A model generated the notes under the pieces. The model worked only from the letters and a program-made list of their open reading frames with translations. It did not search any database and had not been told where the DNA came from. Made by a program: the position numbers and the translations under genes. A stretch of DNA of 64,000 nt, taken from positions 131,077-195,076 of the forward strand of contig JAENRP010000025.1 in assembly GCA_024741835.1 (NCBI GenBank), read 5' to 3'. Source of the DNA: Diplocarpon mali. Taxonomy: Eukaryota; Ascomycota; Leotiomycetes; Helotiales; Drepanopezizaceae. How positions within the stretch are numbered: position 1 is the stretch's first letter; each line of letters begins with the position of its first letter. Positions 45,563-57,090 of this stretch are shown here, piece by piece.

Positions 45563-48500
45563 CTAACTACCATTGGCCCTGGCGATTTTCGCTAATGCCG
45601 TCTCGTCAAGAGCTTCGTACCATTCCTTTAGCTGAGAGACATGGTTTTTCTCTCCGTCTCCGTACTCGACAGGAGGTCCACGCACATCCACTTCACTGTT
45701 GTCTTTCTTGAAGACGGCCCAGCTACTGGCTTCATCCTGCGTAGAGCGCAGCGCAAACCCACCACGACTCTGCACTGACATGACTTGGAAGTTGCGGAGC
45801 AGAATCCCATCTCCTGGTTTAACAATTGGGAGAGCTGCTTTATACGGGCGGAAGACTTGAACTTCGACTACATGAGTAGGAGCAATAGAAGGATCAGTGA
45901 TATTAAAAGTAATCTGATATTGTCTTGGACCCTTCTTCGCTCGCACCGGGTCTGGTGGAGCAGTCGTGACCAGGGCCAAGAAATCTAGCTTCTTATTGAT
46001 CTGAAATTTGAGAACCTTCAAGGTCGAAAACTGCGTCAAATCTGTTCGCAGTGCCCGGAGAAGCCTCATCTTGGAATCAACGACACCAGATTTGTGAACA
46101 TCATGCTGTGATGGCGAAGAAGAAGCTACCTCAGAGGTAGTCAGGCGAGCATTTCGAAGGTTTTGTTGCGTTGGTTGAGACGACTCAATTGCTTCGGTGG
46201 CTGATATAGTGCGATTGCGAAGGTTATGTTGCGGTGGTGGAGACGATTCAGCTGCTTCTAATGTCGCAGGGGGGTGCTTTCGAAGGTTGTGTTGAGGCGG
46301 TGACGGCTTGATCGCTTCAGTTGCAGCATGTTGTTTCCGAAGGTTGTGGCGAGGCGGCGAAGGCGAATCATTTGCCTCGAGTGCAAATTCAATACTCGCA
46401 TCATGCCCCTTTAGTGATGCTCGAGTATCAATAACAACCATCGGCGACATCCCATCGAAGTCTGCACTGCTTAGTGGCTGCTTATTTGACTTAGCTGGCG
46501 TCACTGGGAGGCTTTTCTCCGTGCTCTTCGTGTTTTCCTTTGGGTCAGCTGAGGGAGTTAAGGCCCTGGCTGGAGTCCCTGGGCGGATTTTCTCTTTCGT
46601 ATTAGCCGTCATTTTAAGAGTTGGCTTTACACTTCTAGTGCTTCGTCTGAGGGTTTCAAAAGAGGAATCTGGCTCTACTATGGCCACATCTTCCTCTTCA
46701 TTTTCTTTGACATTAGAGTCAGCAACGCCGTCGCACGAACTGAAGCCATCACTTCTCAACGACTCTAATTCACCAAGACTCATGGCTACAGTCTCTGTAA
46801 TGATTACGGTCTCTGTGACCTCGGTGTCAGTGATTTGGCGACTTTCTTTAACATCTTGCTGCCTTGCCACCGCCACCTCTAGCTGTAAATCATCGGCGGC
46901 GTTAAAGTCTTCATTATCGACCATCTCTTCATTATTATCCTCGAAGCTTATTGTAGTAGTTTGAATCTTTTCAACCTCAATATGCTCTTCCAGGACCGTC
47001 GCTGATTCATTTATGGATTGTGATTCTTCGACAGGCGAGGAGCCTAGAGTCGCAGCTCCTGTTCTCTCGTTTAGTAAAAGCTCATCCGACAGGTCCAATT
47101 CCATCCCATTGTTATGATCATCCGATAGCTGCTGGTTCTCAGAAACGTGAGAGGGAGAAGCCTCGGTTGACACGAAGTTGTTAGGGTTTTGAGTCTCATC
47201 GGGCGTAGGAAACTGGCAATTGAGTTGATTCGAGCTTAGACCATCAGAAAAATGGGAAATTGATTCGCCGAAATTTTTCGACGGCGTGAGCCCAGTCTCG
47301 TCTTTTGATATAGAAGTATATGATGCACCGAATTGTGGCTCATCATTTGCACCATCAAACATTCGTGAGAACAGCGACGGTCTTGGAGGAGAGATCTCTG
47401 GAAACTCTGGAGATTGCTCAACTGCTGGTTTCACGGGACGATCAAGCTCTAACGCAATTGACTCTTGACCAATCCCAGGAGTCTGAACCTCCTCCGCCTC
47501 CTCCGGGATGCTGTCCTGTTCATCCCCAGGGGCCTGAAGGTTAGGCTCGAGGTCTCCAATATTCTGGTCGCCGCCTTCATATCCATCATGAACAGATCCT
47601 ACTGTAAATGGTACTTCTGTTTCATGGAAATGCATCTTTTCATCCTCCATATCCTGATCCTGTTCAACGGCCTGTGCAGATTCATCTTCATCCAGATCGT
47701 TCTTCAGAGCTCCTAACACAACGGGTGCAAGAAGATTCCCTTCTGCGGTCTCAATGTCTAGATTATGGTCCTGAACCTGAGCATGGCCATTTTCATCTTC
47801 GGCTTCACTGATTTGATTTTCGTCCACGACCTGTACATAGCTGTCTTCCTCTTCAGCTTCGCCTTTGTGGTCTTCTTGAGCTTTGACGAGGTCGTCTTTT
47901 ACAAATGTGGCGTTCCGATCGTTATCCTCGTCTCCTTCATTCTCTCCATCCATGATAGCAAATTCTGGATCGTAATGTTCCCCTCCTGCTTTAAAATTGC
48001 TAGCAATTGATGTCATAATTTCCGACTGTTCGGTATATGGCACAGAAGAAAATTCGTACTCCAGATTCGCATCTTCTTTTCGTTCATCATCGTTTTCATC
48101 GCTTTCTTCTTCATCTCGACGACTACAACTTGTTAGTTCCTGGGATTGACGAGGAGGTGATCTTGGCTTTCTCGTTGTCGGCACTGAAGGGTGCGGGGTT
48201 TCGTCTCCGTCTGCGTCTTCGTCGGAGGAGAGCAAGTCGATCACTTCAGGCTGGTAACCCGATTGTCGTTGGAACGGGAGTGCGCCCCGCAGATCCTGTT
48301 CCTCTGAACATTTCTCGTCGTCTTCATCATTTTCTTCATCATCGTCATCATCGTCGTCCTCGTTCTCGTCGTAGTCTCCTACACTCACGTCCTCCGGATC
48401 AGAATTGTGCCCCACAAGAAGGCTGCCATAGTTTACGTTCTCATCAAAGCCTTCCTCACTAAGATTGGCATCTTCCAGTTCAACCTGGAAGCCGCCTTCT

Positions 48501-50485
48501 CCATAATCAGCTGAATAGTGGGAGCCATCGAGATCTTCCGGACCATCGTCATCATCCCCGCCAAAATCATACTGCTGGCCTGCAGAATGTTGCAGCTGAA
48601 ACTTTCTTTCATTCTCCTCTCCATCAACCTCACCACACGCGTTCAAGTCATCCTCTGGTCCTTCCACGGGTTCGTCGGGTTCGTGATCACTCTCCATGGG
48701 ATCGACAACTGCAGATGTTGCAGAGTGCTCACTTTGAGACCGTGACATTGCTGCAGAGCGCGAGTGTGGTGGAAGATATGCTGATGATTCTGGCACATGG
48801 AAATCAGGATAAACCACCGAACTAGAACCCCAGGCCGATGGGAGCTGACCTAGCATCCCGCCATTAGGCGACGAGTATTCAGAATGTTGCTTTTCTGCAG
48901 CGATCTTAAGATGCCCAGTTTGGGTTTGCTGAGTTTCGTCTCGAATTCCATGGAAACAGTCTCCATGAGTTCCTGGTCTAGAAATTTCAACTCCCGACGG
49001 TGATGTACTGTGACCTAATCGTGCTTCAGCATTCTGCCAATGGCCATACTGATCTTCCGCAGCATATTGGTCTTCAAAGTGTGGAATAGAGATTCCGATT
49101 TTTCTTCTAGTGGCCATGGAATTTCCCAGGCCTTGATATTCGGGTTCAGGATCCTGTGAAGGACGGTCAGCGGGACTTGCGCCATAGATATCCTCTTTTT
49201 CTGGCTCAGCCTCAGCAAGTAAACTGGCATCAGCAGCGGTAGCTTCTGGTTCAACATTTAATTTCTGGGGCTCCTCAGACGGTTGGTCATGCTGATGGAG
49301 AGGGCTATGTTTTATGGATAGCAGAGGCGAGACGAGCGAGAGAGCATCGGAGGGCACGGCTTGCAGACGGGGTGAACTTGGAATCCTTGGAGAAAATCTA
49401 TCTTCTTCAACTACTTCAAGGTCGAGCAGCTCGGTGTGGATTGTAGGTAGTCGTGGCAATGTCTCCTGATTTGATTGGAGAGAATCGTCCACCTGCAAAT
49501 GAGTTTGGTCCAGAAATATCGGTTCAGCAGCCGTCGAATATGTCGCGCTCTCAACGTTTGTGGCTTGTCGGGAGAAATTAGCCAAGCCTTCCGCAGCATC
49601 CCTATCACCAAAGTCAACTGTTTGACATGCCTCGTCTGTCATGGTAGGGGCTGGCTTTGGCGGTGGCTCAGTCGAAGTAGCTGTGGTATTTACTTCCGTT
49701 GCTTCAGCCTCTGGAGTTGGCGATTGACTAGTGTATCTCCAAGCAGTAGAGCTCAAGCGAGATCTCTTTGGGCCCTTTCCTTGTACGATGCCATCTTCTG
49801 CGAATGGGTCATAGTTTGACTCAAACATTGATCCGTACGATGTTCTTGTACGCTTCAAAAATGCCGGAGAAGACCATAAATCACCATTCGTTATTCCAAG
49901 TGACTGATTCGAAGAAATTCCATTGTTAATGGGCGAAGTAGGGTTGACAAGTCCTGTAGAAGTATGGGCTGGAGCCGGGATCTCTTCTGAGGTAACAGGA
50001 TGATTGATGTTGATTTTCTCTGTTCCATCGGCATCTTCTTGCTTAAACTGCAGCCATGAGTTAGCAAGGCCCATTTCTATGAGACTGTGAGACCCGACCT
50101 CTAACAAAAGCCTCTCCATAAACCTCAACTCCCACTCAATTCCCCTTCCTGGCGCAACTGCATTGGGATCATTTGGAACCCACTCCACTCCATCCAAGCA
50201 CAGAACAACCTGATCCCCACTGGCGATCCCATATTCTTTTATCGCTTTTGCACTGGATCCAAAGAACTGAACACGAACTTGTCCTTTGGCTCGACGCAAA
50301 CGAAAGTCCGGCTCAGAGAGTAGAAAAGCCAAGGAGCCAGTTGCTGAACTGTATGGCCACGTCAAAGTAACTACCGCCTTGATCGATTTCGTATAAAGCG
50401 CTGGGATCTCGGGGCTGAGGTCTGCAATCGCAGTCTGTACTGTGCTTTCGAGCGCGATCGCCCCGGTCGTGGTCTCCCCCTCCAT
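45563..50485 (-). CDS. Telomere-binding-type protein with N- and C-terminal Pot1/Cdc13 OB-fold regions
   Basis: Single 1,640-codon frame from the ATG at 50483-50485, no introns. The N-terminal ~150 residues (IKAVVTLTWPYSSATGSLAF, then EPDFRLRRAKGQVRVQFFG) and the last ~170 (LKVLKFQINKKLDFLALVTT, then RNFQVMSVQSRGGFALRS) resemble OB-folds of the Pot1/Cdc13 single-stranded telomeric DNA-binding family; the ending LKEWYEALDETALAKI is also typical. This suggests a role in telomere capping or other single-strand DNA binding in the nucleus. The ~1,200 residues between are disordered and extremely acidic: one run near 48310-48370 is almost all Asp/Glu, and a SUMO-interaction-like VIDLLSSDED lies near residue 750. 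A five-copy HNLR-type repeat is near 1371-1464. Pot1/Cdc13 proteins are usually shorter. Function is inferred from the end domains only. Confidence 0.8.
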   Translation of the reverse strand: MEGETTTGAIALESTVQTAIADLSPEIPALYTKSIKAVVTLTWPYSSATGSLAFLLSEPDFRLRRAKGQVRVQFFGSSAKAIKEYGIASGDQVVLCLDGVEWVPNDPNAVAPGRGIEWELRFMERLLLEVGSHSLIEMGLANSWLQFKQEDADGTEKININHPVTSEEIPAPAHTSTGLVNPTSPINNGISSNQSLGITNGDLWSSPAFLKRTRTSYGSMFESNYDPFAEDGIVQGKGPKRSRLSSTAWRYTSQSPTPEAEATEVNTTATSTEPPPKPAPTMTDEACQTVDFGDRDAAEGLANFSRQATNVESATYSTAAEPIFLDQTHLQVDDSLQSNQETLPRLPTIHTELLDLEVVEEDRFSPRIPSSPRLQAVPSDALSLVSPLLSIKHSPLHQHDQPSEEPQKLNVEPEATAADASLLAEAEPEKEDIYGASPADRPSQDPEPEYQGLGNSMATRRKIGISIPHFEDQYAAEDQYGHWQNAEARLGHSTSPSGVEISRPGTHGDCFHGIRDETQQTQTGHLKIAAEKQHSEYSSPNGGMLGQLPSAWGSSSVVYPDFHVPESSAYLPPHSRSAAMSRSQSEHSATSAVVDPMESDHEPDEPVEGPEDDLNACGEVDGEENERKFQLQHSAGQQYDFGGDDDDGPEDLDGSHYSADYGEGGFQVELEDANLSEEGFDENVNYGSLLVGHNSDPEDVSVGDYDENEDDDDDDDEENDEDDEKCSEEQDLRGALPFQRQSGYQPEVIDLLSSDEDADGDETPHPSVPTTRKPRSPPRQSQELTSCSRRDEEESDENDDERKEDANLEYEFSSVPYTEQSEIMTSIASNFKAGGEHYDPEFAIMDGENEGDEDNDRNATFVKDDLVKAQEDHKGEAEEEDSYVQVVDENQISEAEDENGHAQVQDHNLDIETAEGNLLAPVVLGALKNDLDEDESAQAVEQDQDMEDEKMHFHETEVPFTVGSVHDGYEGGDQNIGDLEPNLQAPGDEQDSIPEEAEEVQTPGIGQESIALELDRPVKPAVEQSPEFPEISPPRPSLFSRMFDGANDEPQFGASYTSISKDETGLTPSKNFGESISHFSDGLSSNQLNCQFPTPDETQNPNNFVSTEASPSHVSENQQLSDDHNNGMELDLSDELLLNERTGAATLGSSPVEESQSINESATVLEEHIEVEKIQTTTISFEDNNEEMVDNEDFNAADDLQLEVAVARQQDVKESRQITDTEVTETVIITETVAMSLGELESLRSDGFSSCDGVADSNVKENEEEDVAIVEPDSSFETLRRSTRSVKPTLKMTANTKEKIRPGTPARALTPSADPKENTKSTEKSLPVTPAKSNKQPLSSADFDGMSPMVVIDTRASLKGHDASIEFALEANDSPSPPRHNLRKQHAATEAIKPSPPQHNLRKHPPATLEAAESSPPPQHNLRNRTISATEAIESSQPTQQNLRNARLTTSEVASSSPSQHDVHKSGVVDSKMRLLRALRTDLTQFSTLKVLKFQINKKLDFLALVTTAPPDPVRAKKGPRQYQITFNITDPSIAPTHVVEVQVFRPYKAALPIVKPGDGILLRNFQVMSVQSRGGFALRSTQDEASSWAVFKKDNSEVDVRGPPVEYGDGEKNHVSQLKEWYEALDETALAKIARANGS
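46095..46375 (-). repeat. Five-copy ~60-bp coding repeat (SPPxHNLRK)
   Basis: Within the telomere-type protein, tandem units encode variants of ATEAIxSSPPQHNLRK: HNLRKQ, HNLRKH, HNLRNR, QNLRNA and HDVHKS endings in order. Unit length is 19-21 residues. The last units (towards 46095) are most diverged. It lies in the disordered region just before the C-terminal domain and resembles a short linear binding motif present in several copies. Confidence 0.85.
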
Positions 50486-51101
50486 GTTTGAACCAGATAA
50501 ATTATCCAGCGGGGAGAGTCCCGGTCATTATCTGCAAAGTTGGTGATAGCTTGTTTTTCAGTACAATGATTTGGGAGGCGAGTTTATATGAGTCGAGCTG
50601 TTTGTTTCCATGTTACGGTGGAAACGCGGCTGTCAAAAGAACTCATTCCCCGATGACGCGCTTTCCTCTAGCGCACACGTGATCATTTTCTTATTCTAAA
50701 AAAAATTATCCATGAGAGCGTACAAAATCCTTCCTAACATGTCTTTCTTATCATCAGACATGTTCTGCTTCGAGCCGCAGGCTCAAGAAATTGTGGCGCT
50801 TATAATTGGGTGAGCACTATCAAGTTTCTTGGCTATTGAAGAAGAAACCCCCGTCGACCTCTCGTCGGGTTTGACACATTATACTATTACCTGAGTGGAG
50901 GCCATTTGCTTCATATTTGTCTTTTTGATGACTCGAATTCTCTTTTGGCTCTCTCTTAAGGCTTGAGTGAGTTAGATATATTGGCCTAACAGCCCCCAAC
51001 GCGACTGTATATTTTCTCTCATCTCACCAGATCCTCCAGCAACAAAAATCAACCAATCGCTCTAAACAAATCCTAGGCTAGAAAGCTAGTCTTCACTTGC
51101 A
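50486..51101. other. Divergent promoter region
   Basis: Shared upstream region of the telomere-type gene (minus) and the monooxygenase (plus). AT-rich, with an A-run near 50699. No other gene. Confidence 0.5.
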
Positions 51102-52632
51102 ATGGCAGTCGTTTCACAGGAGTCTGGCCTTTTTCATGTCAAGAGAGTTGCTGTAATCGGAGCCGGGCCAGTAAGTACAGCCTTCCTACTACCATGATCA
51201 TGGCCTTGAAAGTTTTATTGTGACAGCCGAGATGCGACAACACTAATACTCCCACCTCGCTAGTAGTAGTGCTAATGTCGTCAAGTGTGGTCTTGCAACA
51301 GCCAAATATCTTGTGGCCGAGAATGCCTTTTCAACGATTGAAGTCTACGAGCAGCAAGCAGAAGTGGGGGGAGTCTGGCGCTACACGCCATCTCTGGCAG
51401 AGAGGGTTCCAGTCCCTCAAACGACACCTTGGGTCCCTCTGGAAAGACCTTCATGGCCAAAGGAAGCTCCAGCACCCATTTTCTCGAATGCAATGTATGA
51501 GAAGCTCAACACGAATATCCCCAAGCGTCTCATGCAGTATTCCGACCAGGACTTTCCTTCAGAATCTACATTATTCCCTTCGAGGCAAGACGTGCAAAGC
51601 TACCTAGTCAAGTACTCTCAAGATATTAGGCACCTGATATCTTTCTCAACTCAAGTTGAGGATGTCTCTCACACACAAAAGGACGGGCAAGAGATTTGGA
51701 CTATTATTGCTAAATCTACAATAACTGGGGAGCAAAAAACCAAGAAATATGATGCTGTAGTTGTGGCCAATGGGCATTACTCTGTCCCTTGGATTCCCTC
51801 GGTTCCTGGGATGAGAGATTTTAATGCCGCCTATCCATCAGTTATTTCACATTCCAAAATCTACCGCTCGCCGTCAAATTTTAAGGGCAAGAAGGTCGTC
51901 ATTATTGGGAACAATGCTTCTGGCCTGGATATTAGTGTTCAAATCAGTCCAGTTTGTAAGCAACCGCTTCTCAATTCCATAAGCAGTCCTCCAGCTTTCA
52001 CAACTCCTGTCAATGACAGGGTGGAAGAAGTCTCTAAGATCGTCGAGTATATTGTGGAAGGAAGGGCTGTGAAGTTCGAAGGCGGAAGGATTGAGAAAAA
52101 CATCGACGCCATAGTCTACGCCACGGGGTATCTTTACTCGTTCCCATTCCTCAAGTCGATGGATCCTCCGCTTGTAACAACGGGTCGTCGAACGATTGGA
52201 CTTTACCAGCAGATATTCCACATTGCCCATCCAACCCTCGCCTTTTCTGCTCTAGGTCAAAAAATAATCCCGTTCCCAGTATCTGAGGGCCAAGCTGCAG
52301 CAATGGCTAAGGTCTGGTCCAACAATTTACCCCTGCCAAGCAAGAGTGAGATGGAAGCATGGGAAAATAGTAGGGTAGAGGAGCTTGGAGACGGAACTGA
52401 ATTCCACGCCTTCGGTTATCCTAATGATGCGGCATATATCAATTTTCTTCATGACTGGACCAAAGAAGCGCGTAACGGTTTCGCCAAAGTACCTCCATTC
52501 TGGGATCAGAAGCTTTGCAAGCAACGAGAAGTATATGCGGAGATCAGAAATAGATTTACAGCGGGCGGAAATAGGGCCAAGACCCTGGAAGAGCTAGGAT
52601 TCGACTTTGATGTATCCGAAGCTAAACTCTGA
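51102..52632 (+). CDS. Flavin-containing monooxygenase (FMO1 / thiol-monooxygenase type)
   Basis: FAD- and NADPH-dependent enzyme that oxygenates soft nucleophiles (thiols, amines); yeast Fmo1-like enzymes oxidise glutathione and other thiols and help set ER redox state. Two exons, 51102-51170 and 51286-52632; total 1,416 nt or 471 residues. The 115-bp intron has GTAAGT and GCTAAT and interrupts the FAD motif: VAVIGAGP from exon 1, CGLATAKYL from exon 2. Further signatures are VWRYTPS, VVVANGHYSVPWIP, the NADPH-binding KVVIIGNNASGLDIS (about 226-238) and the ATGY motif (IDAIVYATGY). The FMO signature preceding the NADPH site reads YPSVISHSKIY, with Ser where Gly is usual. No signal peptide. 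The substrate cannot be told. Confidence 0.93.
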
Positions 52633-53476
52633 CCGTCGTACATCGTATGACTCGCCTGAGTCAGGATAGTAGACTCTCCAATCAAAGCACACCTGAAACT
52701 CCCCTTTTCGACTTTCCCTCTTGTAATCGGAACTGACATGAATACTTTGAGGCCCTTCTCCAAGTCGAGGAAACTGATTTGTCAGAGCTGAGTGGTGTGT
52801 CCGCAATATCTTATATCCTTAAAATTGTCACTAAAATCTGAGGCAACACGCCTGTTTAAAATTGAAATGTAATATTTCACGATTCATAGAGTTTAAATGT
52901 TTTTTTCATCATATACTAAGCTGTAGTTACGCAATTGTCTTTTAGCCGAAGAATATATACACATTGGTTGATGTTTACGGTTCTCATCGATCAAAACGCG
53001 AAAAGGCATTAAGAACCGTGTATTTGTCTTGAGATAAATATTGCGCAGTAGTAGATAAAGACAGGAGTACATTAGCTGGTTTAGGGGATATGTATCTACA
53101 TACCTGGTTCTTATTGATACAGCTTGTGAATATCAGGAATTATAGGCTAGTAAAACTTCAAAATCAATACGAGTTTTAATCCATCTGACGTAGTTTACCA
53201 CCAGGCGCGAGATCAAAAAGCTTGTCTCACTCCTTCACGAGCAACTGTTGACCGAACAAAGTTATTAATAGATCTTGACCCTGCCCAGACCTCACCAGCC
53301 AGCTAGCTCCAAACATTTCAGATGAAGCTCGGACTGAATGAAGTTCCCCCCTGAAAAGCTACACCGGTGGCCTTTCAAGTATAGGTAGGCATACAAAACG
53401 ATGCACCATATTCCCCAACCCAACTCCTACTCACAGGCTCATAGCTTTCTTCCGTAGAGCATCGGCAGTCAAAAGC
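52633..53476. other. Spacer, promoter of the desaturase
   Basis: AT-rich 3' flank of the monooxygenase followed by the desaturase upstream region. No gene, repeat or RNA recognised. Confidence 0.5.
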
Positions 53477-54740
53477 ATGGCCGACATTCCACTATTTCAG
53501 CCAGTTCCTGGCGGGCCTGAGATATGTCTCGATCCAGTACCAGCTGCCTCCCCAGACCCTATCTTCACGCCTCCAACGTATACAATGAAGGAAATATACG
53601 CCGCCATCCCGCCCCACTGCCTCCATCCCAACACCCTTCTATCGTCTTTCTATGTCTTGCGAGATTTTTTCTATGCTGGAAGTTTGATTTGTCTCGCCAC
53701 CCAAATCCCCAAGATCCCCAACCCGTATCTGCAAACAACAGCATGGCTTCTTTACTCCTTCTCGCAAGGTCTAGTGCTCACGGGTCTTTGGGAATTGGCT
53801 CACGAATGCGGTCACCAAGCCCTCTCCAGGCACAAATTATTTAACGATATCACGGGACTTGTTATTCACTCTCTCCTCTTCGTGCCCTTCCACTCATGGC
53901 GCCTCACGCACTCAACGCATCACAAGACCACCAACAACCTCGATCAAGATATCGCCTTCGTACCTGATTTGAAAGAGGCTTACGAGGAGGCTCACGACGG
54001 ACACTCTAAGATCCGTGAATACGTGGAAGACATGCCCATCGTGGCACTTACGCACTTGTTCTTCCACCAGTTGGTAGCATTTCCTATGTACCTGACCATT
54101 AACAACTTTGCGCTGGAGAGAATGGCCGTGTACCCTTGGTGGACAAGAAGCCATTTCTACCTGGGATCTGACGGCCCAAACTTTAGAGCGAGAGACAAGT
54201 GGGATATTCTAATTTCTGATGTGTGCATTGCTATCTCAGCACTGGGACTATGGAGTTTAGCCCAGTATTTGGGGAAGTGGAACGTGATGCTCTTCTACGG
54301 ATTCCCATATCTATGGACAAACCACTGGATCCGTAGGTTCTTCTTTCCACTTCTCTCAAGATCAACAGCACTGACACCCAGCCACAGTAACAATAACCTT
54401 CCTCCAACACACAGACTTTTCTATCCCTTACTACCCCTCAGCGACTTGGACCTTCGTGCGTGGCGCCGCATCAGCTGTAGATCGTGACTTTGGCTGGATT
54501 GGCCGCCACATCCTGCACGGCGCCATCGAGACACATGTCATGCACCACCACGTGTCTCGTATCCCTTTCTATTACGCTGCCGAAGCCTCGTTAGCTGTCC
54601 AGAAAGTGATGGGTACTCATTATCAGAGCGATTTCAAGACGCCGTACATGTGGTCGTTTTGGAAAAACTATCGCACGTGTCGATATGTAGAAGAAACTTC
54701 CAAGGGAAGCAAGGTGTACTTTTTCGCAAAGAATGTCTAA
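53477..54740 (+). CDS. Membrane fatty acid desaturase, delta-12 (oleate) type
   Basis: Di-iron ER membrane enzyme of the Fad2/delta-12 group, inserting a second double bond in oleoyl chains to give linoleate; delta-15/omega-3 or related activity cannot be excluded. Two exons, 53477-54332 and 54388-54740; total 1,209 nt or 402 residues, 55-bp intron, phase 1. All three histidine boxes are present: HECGH (109-113), HSTHH (145-149) and HVMHH (335-339). Hydrophobic segments precede the first box and lie around 195-280. The second box is followed by KTTNNLDQDIAFVP, which differs from the more usual KATGH-type sequence in the main delta-12 enzymes, so this may be a diverged paralogue. The sequence after the third box (VSRIPFYYAAEAS) fits the family. 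Confidence 0.93.
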
Positions 54741-57090
54741 ATTTCAGGTGTTAGTCTGATGCGAAAATTGGATACGTACGTTTTTATTCTGTCTGTAATT
54801 GTCCTTGCGAGCGGGCGCCGTATGCCATGAGGATATGCTTGGGATAGCGATTGGAAGAGCGAGATATACTCCTCATTCAGCAGATGGACCTGCAACATCT
54901 GCAGTACTGTAGTCTCGAACTGTGGACTACAGGAGCCACGAGTCAAATGTGTGATGACGAGTTTCTTCTCTCTGTAATCTCTCGCACTTCAAAGCTACAT
55001 CTCCAACTCTCACCACGCCGCACCAGGCCAAGTTCTCCCTCTGCTCACATGTCATGTTTATCATTTTGAATCGGATGTCCCTGGGAACAAGTAATAGCAA
55101 GATAAGTTTTTCATCCCAGCATTCGCAGGTTTTGAGGCTTCTGGTGGTGATTTCGGTCATTCAACAGACCATTCCTTGCTACAAATATACATTCAGCTTG
55201 ATTTCACGGTCTTTGGTAACGTAACCTTGGGCCCGTAGTCCATAGGGTCAGGCCACTCACTTCAATCAGTAAACCCTAATACCAGTAAACAAAATCTGGC
55301 CCTAGCTTTGTACCAACCCTTTTTCCAATACACGGTAAGTATCTTTCCCACGATATAAATGGAAAATTGACCTCTGCCCTGAAGCTTGCGCCCACGACCT
55401 GCAGGCAGAGTGTGTCCTCCGCTCCTCAAAAAGTACCGCAGATACATGGTCATCTAAAATATACTAAAATCTCCTCTCGCTCTCATGCAAAGCTCGTATC
55501 CAACGTCGGAGGAGGAGAAGACGTCTGATCGCATATAGTGCGACCACTTTGACAGGTAGGCAGAACACTAGAACATTGAGGAGATTAACGTGGGATTGTT
55601 GCCTCATCCGTATCACAGAGACTCAAACACCGAACAGGCTCAATCAGCCATCCAACATTCGCTAATCTCGAACTGTTAGTACCTAACTATGACCAGCTTC
55701 CGCAGCATGGAGTCTTCATACCTATCTGCTTCTCAGGTACTTTCTAAGCGGCCCAGAAAAGACTGCAAGCAGACATGAACCAGTGGGATTGTCTCTCAGC
55801 AATCTCTTTTCTTCCTACCGATGACTTTCGATTCGTCTCCAAGAGCCCCAAAGGCTTGCGAGGAATGCCTTGTGAGAAAAAGGAAGAGAGACAAGATGAT
55901 TCTGTTTCAAGCCTCGGCTGGCGATTTATTGAAGTTGCTTGCCGCATAAGTCACAGCGAACAGGCATCGCGAGTAATTCGGGAGTCTGCTCAAGAATCCA
56001 CCGATATCTCTCATCGAAAATATTAAGATTCTGGCTGACGCCCCGTTACAAAATCACTGCATCGATAGCTACCGCGGCTCCAATACGGTCAAAAGAAAAC
56101 TCAGAAACCTCGCAAAGTTAGACAACGTAACAATCGCGGCAGTCCAGGCATCCTTCGCTACTCTGACTCGCACTCCAAAAAGGATCTTCTCTCCCCCTCT
56201 TTCATACCCGCGATGCCGTCTGCGTCATATGGGAAACGTGGAAATACGTCTGAAGAGAGTAGCGTGGACCTGGATCTGTCGAACGGAAACACACCCGGCG
56301 CAGATGGGTCCCGGGATACAGAGGAAAAGAGGTGGCGGAGCTTCTTTTCAGGTCTTGAGCAAGGTCCCGGCTTAATGAGAAGACGGATTTGGTACACGGG
56401 AGATTGACTGAAGTGCTGTCGTGCTCGTAACCCGCCATTCAGAATATGCAGAATCCTTCTCACTTTGCATAGCTGATCATGCCGGCTTCAGAACAAAAAA
56501 AAAACCCTGCAAACCAGGGGATCTCTTTCAATCGAAAAGTTGTGTAATATATCTAGCCAAGGTGATTATTGGTATGGATTGACCAGTTGAGAGTGGTATC
56601 TCATGTACGCAAGGACCTTCATTTTAACTCGTTGCTCTTTGAAGGGACGGTTGCGGGCGTACAGTCAGCCGTGCTTCTTTCCACACCTCCAGGAAGCTCG
56701 TTGACAAGTTTCACTTATTCCGCAGCACTCATTGAGCAGGATTCCTAGAGGCCTGCTATTGGTGCCGAATACCGAGATATTTATTGAGACGTAAGGTTCA
56801 TTTCATCGCAACTTGTTCATTGCCTACATCAGAGCTACAGACCCGAGTCGGACCTGAATGAGTGCAGTGTAAGCTCTGCTCTTCATCCTATGATACAGCA
56901 AAAGATCCACTCGCCATTGCTAGATCCCGAAAGAGAAAGATGTCATCCGCCCAAGTAGCTAATTTGTGTCGCTTTTACCGGTCAACACAGTCCAATATTG
57001 TACACATGTGGAATTCGTAAAATCGGAAAGGAAAACAAATAAGACCCGTTGATGTGAGTTCGCTCATGTTCCAAATACAGATATAGGTAT
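54741..57090. other. Long spacer, no gene seen
   Basis: 2.3 kb between the convergent 3' ends of the desaturase and the eIF4E-like gene. Frames are short and no domain is readable. An A-run is at 56494-56504. Confidence 0.45.
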
